A stretch of 64,000 nt of DNA. Source: Apodospora peruviana. Lineage: Eukaryota; Ascomycota; Sordariomycetes; Sordariales; Lasiosphaeriaceae. How positions within the stretch are numbered: the first letter of the stretch is position 1; each line of letters opens with the position of its first letter. Positions 54,474 through 64,000 of the stretch are shown here, in pieces. Both the position numbers and the translations under genes were made by a program. The stretch lies in contig JAUEDM010000007.1 in NCBI GenBank assembly GCA_033439685.1, positions 1,674,001 through 1,738,000 of the forward strand, in the 5' to 3' direction. Under the pieces are notes generated by a model. The model was given only the letters and a program-made list of their open reading frames with translations, did not search any database and was not told the DNA's origin.

Positions 54474-57400
54474 CGTGGTGGAGGATAGGGCTGGGCGCCG
54501 ATTTTAGTCTGGGTCCGGCCGGAAGAGGAAGCTGGCACGCCGCAGTCGGGTAATATCGCGGAGGTTGCGTTCTTCCTGATGGCCAGACGGAGCTTCCCGA
54601 TTCAGGGCGCTGTCTGTCGCCGTCTGCTACCTTGGTTATCGGGGCACAGTCGTCGTCGGCATGCCAAGCGGGTGGTGGTTGTGTTTCGGAGATGGCTGAA
54701 GTGCGTGCTGGTGACGGCGCCGTGGCTCTCGTGTGCCGAACGACGATTTCTGCCTTCTCCTGGATCTTGGACGATGCGTCTCTCTGACTGGTGGGCGTGG
54801 GAAAATGCCGTGCCTGTGGCTAGTGCTGGCTTCGTGTGCCTCAGCCCACTCCTCCTCAAGTAGCGTCGAATAACGGGAATGCCTTCGGGGAAGCCTCGAG
54901 GAAAGCCTGACGACGTCGGGTCTAGGTCTTGTTCTTAAGAAGCTGGACAGCTGGATCTGGAAATTGGATGAATTGGGAAAACACTGGAGGCCGCAGTTCA
55001 TAAGGCAGACACAGGGCAGTAGTTATCTCGGGCCGCGTCCAGGTTCACCTCCCTATGCCAGCAGACGCGATCATGCTATGTATGTGACTAGTGGGTTCCA
55101 GAGCTTGTTGTCTCGGCTCGTAGGGCTATGTTGGAGCTGCAGGCAGGCCAGAACAGCCCGGTCCCGCATATCGCAGCGCAGCACAGAAGGGGAGGGGGGT
55201 GTGTGGTCACTGCGGATGTGGATGGGGATGTGTTGTTGGAAACAAATTGATGGACGCAAGGTTCAGGTCTGTTCAGGTCTCGTTCAGGTTCCAGATGGAT
55301 AGAGTTGGAATTGGTGAACTGTGATGGGTCTTGAGGGGGGGTCTTGGCCCATCGGCACAGGTACAGAGCACAGCCCCTGGATCTTGCGCCGTGGACCCGG
55401 TGTTATTCGGATACTTTGCGGGTTATCAGATCAGAACTGGGTAGGTAGGCGTGCTCAGGGAATGACATGTCGTCGCTGAGGTTGAAGAGCGCGGCTGGTA
55501 AGGTGGTGAAGAGAGAGAGTCAAGTGACTCGTCTGCTCGTGTGAGCCAGCAGAGAGAGGTCTCGCACTAACATTTTGGCTGCCGAGCAAGGAGAAACCTT
55601 TCCTCTTTGGGCTACCTGTGCGAGACTTCTTGGCGCCTTCTTTCGGGTGCGAGGGGTGAACTGGGGCCCGGGATTGGACCCCCTGGGGGTGGGCCGGGGT
55701 CATTTCTGGCAGGGTCTTGGCGGCACTCACAAATGCCAAGGGGCGCAAAAAGCTTAAATGGATCCCCCGCGTAAAGGTGCAAGTGCTCCAATCCAAAGTC
55801 GTGATGGCTTCGATGGCTTGCATCAAGGGTTCTTCTGGAAAACTTCTGCCATTGCAATTTTTGAATGTTGGCTTTCTGGGCTTGCATGTTCGCACACACA
55901 TCCCCTCGGGCTCCGATCTTTACCAGGCAGCTGCGAGATAGAACGTTACCTGGACTCATTGCTCATTGATTTCAAAGCACCAGATGTGAATATCTCGTCC
56001 GACAAAGTTCCCAACAGCAGTTCCCAAAAACACGGGGAACCTGGACCTGCAGGTTGCTTTGGGTTCGACGGCCTCGGTGACTGGCTGACGGGCCTATTTC
56101 GGGCTCACTGATCGGAAGAGTATATTGCTAGAGCTGGAGGCTGAAGAACGAGTTCCTCCATGTAAACACTCGGCCTACAGTCATTCCCGTGGCTGATGAC
56201 GGACGGTGACAGGTGAGAGAGAGGCTTGGGGTGGGCCGCTCAGTTGTTAGACTCGGCATGTGACGACGACGAGCCACCACGTAATTCTGTGTTCCCGTCG
56301 TATCCCAACCCCCAACAGACACTGAACAGAAGAGTCATTGGAACTGACCGACAGACTGACTGACCGCCGTCGGAAATCCAGATGTCGCAAATGCACATGA
56401 CAGTTGTCGTTGCCGGCGGTCTAGAATTACCATGCCATTTTTGATGGGAAATGTTTGTATTGTGTGGCTTAGACGTCGGTTGTTAGCAAATATTTTGCTG
56501 ATGGGAGCCACTGGGAGCCTCTTGGCAGGGCAGACCCAAAAGCACCGAAATCCGAATCGGGCAAAATTGTCCCACCTTGTTGTTGGAAGTCTCGTAGCCT
56601 CACACCCACACAACACACCACAGAGACACTTCACACACAGCCCTACGCTAATAAAACGATGAGGCGGAAAGGACCAGAAATCTCCAGATGCGGATAGCAG
56701 CACTAAGGTACTCGTCAAACGGGTTCAGCCACAGCACAGGCCGCTATGAGGCTCGAAGCCTTTTGTTCAGTACACCATCTCGGTATGAACAAACGAGAGA
56801 GTTTACCGTTAACCGCCCAATCAAAAAGTGCCTTGCCGAGCCTTGTCGTGCAGCGTTGAAACGAGCGAAATGAAAGCGGAACAGGAAGGTGATTTGATTC
56901 CATGGATCACAATTATCGAACGGAATAGAGCCGCGCGACTGCGACTGCAACTGGCGAATAAGTGCTTGCATGCTTGATTCCAGAAGGTAATATTCCGTAG
57001 TGTCGTCGGGAAAGAAAAAGTGGCTTGCCCTTTGGTTTGCTGTTGTTAAAACTTCTGGCGTGGGGTTGGGTGGCTGTGTACCTGCACCTGTCGATAGTTG
57101 TCGTTCCAGCCCACCGCCATTCGAGGCAATCGACCGCCTCTCGACAACACGACACACGCGCCTTTATCTGTACAACTTCGTAATCCTCGATAAACGACAA
57201 CTTGCCGGTTAATCCTTGGCTGACGTCGAATTAGTTGTCACATGGCCCAGATGTGATCAATTGTGTCGTTTGCATTGATGTTTGTTGGCAGACTTTTTTT
57301 CTTTCTCACCGCTCCCAGATCCCAAATTCCCATGGAAGAAATTTGGCGAGGCCGAGATGCCATGAGTGGCCGATCCAGTGATCGCGTTCTGTGGTGGAAT

Positions 57401-59583
57401 GGCGAAGCACTGGATTAAAGGACCGGATCAAGACACCGGCACGACGGATATTTTGGGACTGAGCAGTGAGGTGGCTTCTCGAACAATTCGACGACGTGAC
57501 CACCCGTGCCACCATCTCCATGACCAAATCGTGGCTTTCAAGCCATCTTCTCTTCTGATCGGGAGAAGCTCTCCGGTGCACGCCTCAAGCTTGGCAAAGC
57601 GTGGACCACAGAAAAGTGCAAGTTCCAGGTCCAGTTCCACTGACGAGTGACTGAGGCTCTGCGATGATGCCTCGACCCGACCCAGCTTGCTGGACACAAA
57701 TTGATCGTCGTTCCCGCGCCGTCAGACACCCGAATGTAATGTCAGGCAAGGGACAAGGGGATAGATACCTAGCATATTAGTAGGAATGGTATGGTCAAAT
57801 GGGAATAAGATGGAACAGACTGTCGGTATTCCATCCTTGCCTTGGTTTAGAGATTTCTCTTTACACCTTCCATATTAGCTCCCGCGTGCTCCTCTAGTCA
57901 GAGACCGCTGCGATGCGATGCGATGCCACTCGCCGACTGCCGAAGCGGTGGCACAGCACCCAGGACAGGACGGGTAAAGTACGAGCCACACTGCCGGGCC
58001 CTTACAGCTAAAGTACCTTAGCTCACTCCATGTCAGTCAGCTTACTTTTTCCTATTATACATTACGTATCACGAGCGTTGAAGTCATTTTCGCTTCGCAG
58101 CTTGCCCGTCTCGGTGGCAATCTATCTGCCTTAGGTACGGTATGAGTCGAATAGACAGACACGTCACACACTCGGGTTGACTTCACTGCAGCTGAAGTCG
58201 CAGTCAGGTACAAGTGTAACCTTGAACGTTTGTATGGCTCCCGTCCTGATTTAGCAGCATTGTGTCTTGAGGAATCACGGATAGGTACCTTACTTTCGAG
58301 ACTGCTGAGATACCCATTCACTCACAATGCCCATGCTCCTCTAGCAAAACCTCTACGCCTTCACAAGCCCGCACAACCCATCCTATCCTTATTTTAATCC
58401 CTTGGGCCGCTTGATTGACAACGATCTTTTTCATCTTCGGCGAGATGGCCAGTTTTGAACGCATTGTTGGCGATGATCTGACAATCTACCGGTGCTGTTC
58501 CGTAATGTACTCCTCGTTGGCTGCCGTCCGTACTCTGATCGAACTTGGGAAGATGGAATAGCGGCTCGTGGTAAGTGTTCTTTGAATAAATATAAGACGT
58601 AAATTTGAGGCGCTGGTCATGTGGCGGTGAGGTCGAGCTGAAGGACGAGTCGGCCAAGTGGGTTACGAAGAGCTATCACTCTGCGGTTGTAAGTCCCGGT
58701 AGAGGTGTAGATGATAGTCGTTACAAGCTCTCAATGAAAAAAGCCACGCCATACTGGACCCGATGGGCCGGACCGCAATATGATTCACGCGGGCATGCAT
58801 GACATGAGGACAGGTTGGGACGGGCAGCTTGCAGTGACTGCGAAACAAGCCTTTTTAGGGGTCCGATCAGACGAGATCTCCCCGGTTTCACTAAACTTCG
58901 CTTGGTAGACCTGGTACGTCTTGGCATCGATCGGCTGACTTGACAGTTTATCAGACTGTTAACGCTTGCGAATAACTACACAGAAAACATGCTTGTGAAG
59001 CCAAAAAAGTCTTTTGGGGAAAAGCCACAACTACAGGTAGGTAGGTAAGGTAGGTAAGATAGGTACGCAGGGCAGGCAGGGGGGTAGAGACTTGAGACGC
59101 CGTTGTAGGGCCAGCAAATCACACGTCAACGTCGCAGAAAGATGGCTTGGGACAATGCTCGCTTCATTGTTCGTTGTGCGAAAGCGAAAACGACGAAAAC
59201 GATCGCGACCACGAGAAAAGAAAAGGAGTACGGAATAGTACCCAGCAGAACTGCAAACGACCAACCTCATTAAGTTCATAAATCGAGGAGGCAGCCCAGG
59301 GGAATGGGATGATGGAGGAGAGGGATATATAGGCCAAGAGGAAACTGGTATAAGCAAGGTTTCTTTGTTTCATATCTCTCAACTGCTCATGTACCAACCT
59401 TACGTAGTCTGATTCAATTCTTCCCTACTTGTTGTTGTTTTACTTCAGTTTACAAGATCACGATCCTGTACACATATTAGCAATCTCGGCCTCTCTCTTT
59501 GTTTCTTTCCTGTTCCAATCACTTTCCCGAACACCCGTGAACTCCAACTAAACCAGCTAGGAGGATACACCAATACCTCCAAA
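54474..59583. other. 5.1-kb gene-free divergent spacer
   Basis: It separates the starts of the Zn2Cys6 gene and the DUF7702-type gene. Several open frames of 100-150 codons exist on both strands (for example 55455-55901 and 56744-57157), but none shows a domain, and they overlap each other like chance frames. A TAGGTA repeat lies at 59035-59067. No tRNA or transposon relic was recognised. Confidence 0.45.
59035..59067. repeat. TAGGTAGG simple repeat
   Basis: AGGTAGGTAGGTAAGGTAGG-type imperfect tetranucleotide array about 520 bp upstream of the DUF7702-type start codon. Same motif family as other spacers in the window. Confidence 0.85.
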
Positions 59584-60534
59584 ATGTCCCCCCTCAACGA
59601 AACCGACTGCATCGCTATTGCCTGCATCGTCTTCTACACCATCAGTCTCTTCGTCGCCATCTTCCTGTCCAAGCGCCACGGCTTCCGCCGCAACGCCGGC
59701 TGACTCTCCCTCGTCATCTTCTCCATCATCCGGCTCCTCTGGGCGTCCTTCCAGCTAGTCACCATCTCAGATCCGACAAACATCCCCCTCATAACGGGCG
59801 CCCAGACCCTCCTATCGGTCGGCATATTCGCCCTGGTGCTCGTCATGCTTGGCCTTTTGTCGAGAGTTCTCGAGTCCATCCGTCGCAACGGAGGGACCGA
59901 CACCCTAGCAACGCCCCGACATATGCGCTGGGTGCAGCTCCTCGTCGCCATTGCTCTCATCCTCGGAATCGTGGGCGGCAGTATCCAGTCTAGCAACGTC
60001 TCTCTGCCACCCAATGGCGGGCCGCCGACAGGTTATCAAATCTCGACCGAGACGAAAGCCTCGCTCGCGCTGATGATTGCGGGATTCGGAATCCTGATCA
60101 TCGCGACGGCCTTAACTGCCAGACAGATCAGTATGGCGGAAAAGGGCGAGAAGAAGCTGCTCGGCGCCATCGGGCTGGCGATCCCGTTTGTGCTCGTGCG
60201 CGTTGTGTTTTCTGGGTTGGCGGTGTTTAGTGGCAACCCGAACTTCCAGGCGTTTGGCGGCAGGGCCAGCTATGCTAACTATCTTTTGGGCATGGCGATT
60301 CTTATGGAGATGGCTGCCGTCGTCATCTTTGAGGTGGTTGGATTGACGCTCCAGAAGCAGGAGAAGAGTCCGGAACCTGTACAGGCGTCGGGGAATGCCG
60401 AGTCTGGGTTTGGGTCTGGGTCTAGGCCCAGGAGGGGTGGGCGGTTGATGGCCCTGGTTGCTGCGTTAGGTCTGGGGAAGAGGAAGCAGGCGAGGCAGAG
60501 GAGGGGAGATGAGTGGGCTTCTTCGAGGGTGTAA
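59584..60534 (+). pseudogene. DUF7702-type membrane protein interrupted by in-frame TGA (pseudogene or recoded)
   Basis: Frame from ATG 59584 codes 39 residues, meets TGA at 59701-59703, then stays open in the same frame to TAA at 60534, for 316 codons including the TGA. The whole resembles a fungal seven-helix family of unknown function (DUF7702). TM1 (IAIACIVFYTISLFVAIFLS) and the KRHGFRRNAG loop come before the stop. Directly after it come LSLVIFSIIRLLWASFQL, ISDPTNIPLITGAQTLLSVG, LLSRVLESIRR, two further helices and a basic tail. From recall, relatives have Trp at the stop position (NAGW), so TGG to TGA is the likely change. No other stop or frameshift is present. An initiation at Met88 (59845) would lose the first helices. 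It may be a fresh pseudogene, a readthrough gene (TGA followed by C), an edited transcript or a base error. Confidence 0.75.
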
Positions 60535-60960
60535 TTGTTGATAATAGTGGTCTGGGGTTTGGGATTGTGTAGGCTCATTGGTGGTGAGATTGCAGGTGAT
60601 ATGTGGTGAGTTTGCGAATGGGAACCGGAGGGGGACAAGGTCTGGAACCTCATTATGAATTCTAACACCTAATAGAATACTTCCTTCTAACCACGAAATG
60701 AATGACGGGAGAGTCAAGGATATGTACAAGTTATATTGCAACTACGACGTAAAGGGTGTTGTTGTCTGTTGTCAAAGGCTTGGCAGGAGATCAAGCAGGG
60801 ATAATTACAGATACCAGGTATAGCTTGGCGGAACAGAGAGATGCGCCAAGCCGAAAGTTGGGATGCCCCGCGAGCCCCACTATGTAGATTGACGATTTGC
60901 TAAAGAGCCCCGCCAAACTGTTACCGACATCACCGTCAAGGCAGCAAAAATAGTACAATC
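60535..60960. other. Spacer, DUF7702-type gene to KTI12
   Basis: 3' region of the upstream gene and the KTI12 promoter; nothing else seen. Confidence 0.6.
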
Positions 60961-62182
60961 ATGCCGGTAAGCTTCCTGTTCTTTACTACTACAGACTATA
61001 GATACGTTTCTATACCCCCAGCAAACAAGCTAACCAGCATAGCTCATAATCATCACCGGCCTGCCCACGTCAGGCAAGTCGACCCGCGCAAAACAGCTCC
61101 ATGACTACTTGGCCGAGCGCATCGCAAACACCAACACCACCACAACAACGACAACGACAATCACATCATCCACTACCACCTCTGCTCCTGCTGCACCAAA
61201 ATACCGCCTCCACCTAATATCAGACCAGACCCAATCTATCTCCCGAGAAGTCTACGACCTCTCGCCCGAGAAACTGCCCGCGCACGTCCGCTCTGCCAAC
61301 GCTTCCGAAAAAGATGCCCGCGCCGCCCTCTACGGCGCCGTCAAGCGCGTCCTCTCCCCGCGGGACATCGTCATCTTCGATGGCCTGAACTACATCAAAG
61401 GGTGGCGGTACCAGCTCTTTTGCGAGGCCAAGAACATGCGCACCCCCAGCGCGGTGCTGCAGATCGGCTGTTCCGTCGACAGGGCCCGGGGTGTGAATGA
61501 GGCTAGACTTGCGAGAAGACAAGAAGCCGCCACCAAACGACAGCAACAACAACAAAAAGAAGATACAGCAGAAACGAAACCAACTTCCGATGCCAGTAAT
61601 AATAATAATCAAAGTATAGAAGGAGAGAAGGATTATGACGACGACAAAGAAGAGCCATACAGCCCGGAAAACTGGAACAACCTCGTCTTCCGCTACGAAG
61701 AACCAAACCAAATGACGCGCTGGGACAGCCCCCTTTTCACCCTAATCTGGGAAGACGACGAGACGCAAACCCGCGAGACGTTCGACAAGATATGGGACGT
61801 CATAGCGGGCGAAGCGAAGAAGATCATCAGACCGAACCAGTCGACCATTCAGCGTGACAAGGACCCCGGCGGCGATTATCTGTACGTGCTGGAGCGCGAG
61901 ACGCAGGACATTGTCAAGAGAATTCTCTCGGGACAGTCCGACGACGGCGGGGACGAGGTCTACATACCCAGGAATCCGGGCGAAAAGGATTCGGAGGAGT
62001 ACCTGATTGAGCTACCTGCGGGCAAAAAGGTCGGGCTCGCGCAGCTGCAGAGGTACAGGAGGGCGTTTGTGGCGCTGAATCGGGGTGGTATCGGTCTCGA
62101 GGCCCTGGGCAAGTTGGCTGCTGGACGGTTGAGGGAGAGTTTTGTGGGGTATCTGAATGATGCTTTGGAGAAGGATGGCTGA
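60961..62182 (+). CDS. KTI12: Elongator-associated P-loop protein KTI12
   Basis: KTI12 is a PSTK-like tRNA-binding ATPase that supports Elongator in making the mcm5/ncm5 wobble-uridine modifications. The first exon is only six nucleotides (60961-60966, Met-Pro); the second is 61043-62182. Total 381 residues. The conserved start MPLIIITGLPTSGKST has the P-loop at residues 8-16. ISREVYDLSPEK, AALYGAVKRVLSPRDIVIFDGLNYIKGWRYQLFCEAK and TPSAVLQIGCSVD follow, matching the family core. YSPENWNNLVFRYEEPNQMTRWDSPLFTL is the second conserved block. Low-complexity inserts are species-specific: a Thr run after residue 35 and Gln and Asn runs near residue 165. Convergent with SEC63. Confidence 0.95.
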
Positions 62183-63060
62183 AAAGGGGGGAATGGGGTA
62201 TTGCCCTGCTATCATTATGATAGGGTGAAGGTGACTTGCTTGGTACCTAACCCGGCAGCTGTGGTAGCCTGGAGTTTTGTCAATGGTAGCATCTGGCACA
62301 TACAAGGACGAATACCGCCTATCACGAGGTATCCATATTTTCACCTTATCTATATACTGTCATCACCGCCAAAAGGGCTTTCCTCTCTCATATCAGTATA
62401 CATATGGGCGAGACGGTTTTGTTGAGCGTGTGATTAGATAGAGAACAAACTCGGAACTACTTAATAGGTATTCATGTGTTACAGAATAGCAAAATAATAC
62501 AGAGTAAAAGATACAACACAAGGGGTTCGCTGAGTGGTCGTCACAGACCCAAATAGAGTACTGTACTACTCTGGCCCTTAAGGTTTATTATCAATGAAAA
62601 GAACGGACGGATCCCGAGATTGCCCAGTGGAATATGGTCGCATGTGATACCTTAACCAAGAATAGTGATAGAACGGGTGGTGGTCACACTCGCAATCGAC
62701 ATAGAAAAGATCAGGTTCCTCTACATACAGCGCTGCTCTGTTGTTGTTTTCTTTTACCTCGCCTATGAACCTAACCTACCTACACATCAAACGCCATCAA
62801 CCGAACCAACAAAATTAAAAAAAATTAGTTGAACCGCTGCTGCTGCCCCGATCAAAGACCGACCATCTTCCTCACGAAAGACACCACCTCCAGCAGTCTC
62901 AACAGTAGCAGACAGCCTGCTACGACACACCCACAAAACCAACCAACGCTTTCAGTAAGGTATTGTGTATAAGCTGAATTGTGACCGACCTCAACCTAGG
63001 TAGACCGTTTGGCGATGTCAAGATAAAACTAAAGGAAGAAAAAAACAAATGTCTAGAACT
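62183..63060. other. Convergent spacer, KTI12 / SEC63
   Basis: 3' regions of both genes, with TAGG/CTACC motifs at 62771-62784 and 62992-63003. No gene supported. Confidence 0.55.
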
Positions 63061-64000
63061 CTAATCCTCCGGCTCCGTGTCCGTATTCGTATCACTTGCC
63101 GAATCGGCCTCCTCTTCCGTCCCGCTCTCCTCGTCCGAGTCCTCTTCTACCTTCTGCAGCTTCTTCGGTTTCGCCGCGGGGGCGGGACCTCCCTTGAGGG
63201 CATTCATTGCTCCTGCAATCGAATCTAAAATTATCATGTTGTCAGCTTTCCGAAAATAAATGAGATGATAGGAGACAAAAAAAAACTCACCCTCTTCAGG
63301 CTCACTAATCTCCTCCTCGTCCTTCATCAGCGCCGCCTTGCTCGCCTCCTCCACAATCAGCGTCACCTCCATCTTGGTATCAAAGCCCACATAGCTATCA
63401 CACACGACGTGCATGACGAAAGTGTAGTGCCCCGCCTGCGGCGGCGCCTGGAACTGCGCCTTGAGCGTCTGCATCGCAAACGTCGGCGTCTTGCCGTCCG
63501 CCTCGAACACGGGGCAGTCAAACTGTGCAAACGTGAACGGTGGCACCGCGACGCGACCCTGCTTGGAGTCCGTCAGGAACACGTGCCACCGCGGGCTGTG
63601 ATCGCGCGCAAAGTACGGCGCTTGCGCCAACGGCGGAGTGATCGGGTCGCTGCTGCCGCTCTTGTCTGCGATCGGCTTGCCGTTCTCATCCTTCTTGACT
63701 GGATTCTTGGCCTTGCGCCCGAGAATCGCGTCCAAGTCGTCTTCCGCCGGGTCAATATCCTCGAGGTCGAGCTCGTTCACCTCGGGCACGTTTTCGCTGC
63801 CGGGAGGAACAAAGCGGCCCTTAACGACGAGAGTGACCAGAGATGAAGGAATGATGAAACGCTCGCCTGTCACCTTGAAGTAGGCCTTGGCGACGCGGAG
63901 ATACGGGAGCTGCTTTGCGACGTTGACCGCCTCGCGGTACTGCGCTTCGGTCAGGAGACCCTTGCCGACGGCGAGACTGCGGCGTTTGGCGTCTGGCCTG
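63061..64000 (-). CDS. SEC63: ER translocation protein SEC63, C-terminal part
   Basis: Sec63 is the J-domain subunit of the Sec62/63-Sec61 translocon that recruits the luminal Hsp70 Kar2. Only the C-terminal part lies in the window: exon >64000-63291, a 66-nt intron, then exon 63224-63061 to the stop. What is visible is the cytosolic Brl/Sec63 domain: GLLTEAQYREAVNVAKQLPYL, TGERFIIPSSLVTLVVKGRF, DPITPPLAQAPYFARDHSPRWHVFL, QGRVAVPPFTF, the YTFVMHVVCDSYVGFDTK immunoglobulin-like strand region, and a very acidic tail (EEDSDEESGTEEE) that in yeast contacts Sec62 after CK2 phosphorylation. The membrane segments and J domain are outside the window. Confidence 0.94.
   Translation of the reverse strand, partial: RPDAKRRSLAVGKGLLTEAQYREAVNVAKQLPYLRVAKAYFKVTGERFIIPSSLVTLVVKGRFVPPGSENVPEVNELDLEDIDPAEDDLDAILGRKAKNPVKKDENGKPIADKSGSSDPITPPLAQAPYFARDHSPRWHVFLTDSKQGRVAVPPFTFAQFDCPVFEADGKTPTFAMQTLKAQFQAPPQAGHYTFVMHVVCDSYVGFDTKMEVTLIVEEASKAALMKDEEEISEPEEGEFFFVSYHLIYFRKADNMIILDSIAGAMNALKGGPAPAAKPKKLQKVEEDSDEESGTEEEADSASDTNTDTEPED

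Noticed and set aside
59640..59780. An intron removing the in-frame TGA of the DUF7702-type gene
   Set aside because: No canonical donor precedes the TGA, and any such intron would delete family-like sequence present on both sides of it.

Overview
The window is nuclear DNA of a filamentous ascomycete. Evidence: short introns (mostly 50-80 nt) with GTANGT donors and CTAAC-type branch sites, convergent and divergent genes on both strands, a trifunctional tryptophan gene (GATase-IGPS-PRAI), a Zn2Cys6 regulator and a NUP188 that resembles the Chaetomium form over its whole length. I infer Sordariomycetes, probably Sordariales. I see no CRISPR array, rRNA, tRNA or intact transposon.

Layout, left to right: the 3' part of coronin (+); a zeta-toxin-family P-loop protein (-); an isocitrate lyase/PEP mutase-family enzyme (+) whose start codon lies in the last unit of a 15-bp tandem repeat; the autophagy kinase ATG1 (-) with a 6.2-kb gene-free stretch upstream; ornithine aminotransferase (-); GPI mannosyltransferase III (+); a Dal5/Tna1-type MFS permease (-); a Sac7/Bag7-type RhoGAP (-); TIM9 (+); NUP188 (-); trpC (+); a BRCT plus WGR-like protein (+); the SNARE USE1 (-); NDUFAF7 (+); a PTM1-like seven-transmembrane protein (-); a U-box cyclophilin of the PPIL2/CYP8 type (+); a Zn2Cys6 regulator (-); a DUF7702-type membrane protein with an in-frame TGA (+); KTI12 (+); and the 3' part of SEC63 (-).

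Most genes are single-copy housekeeping functions and do not form a pathway cluster. They cover actin and Rho signalling, autophagy, amino-acid metabolism (ornithine, tryptophan), mitochondrial biogenesis (TIM9, NDUFAF7), the secretory pathway (GPI10, USE1, PTM1-like, SEC63), the nuclear pore and tRNA-modification support (KTI12). Full Gcn4/CPC1-type sites (TGACTCA) lie 138 bp upstream of trpC and about 720 bp upstream of ATG1, and one lies inside an ornithine aminotransferase intron. Some amino-acid and autophagy genes may therefore share cross-pathway control.

Three long spacers (upstream of ATG1, between RhoGAP and TIM9, and between the Zn2Cys6 gene and the DUF7702 gene) hold no gene I can support. 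The most unusual coding signal is the TGA at 59701-59703: family-like sequence continues uninterrupted on both sides, so it is a recoding or recent-pseudogene candidate. Exon limits were set by hand from splice signals, reading phase and recalled family similarity. No database search was run.
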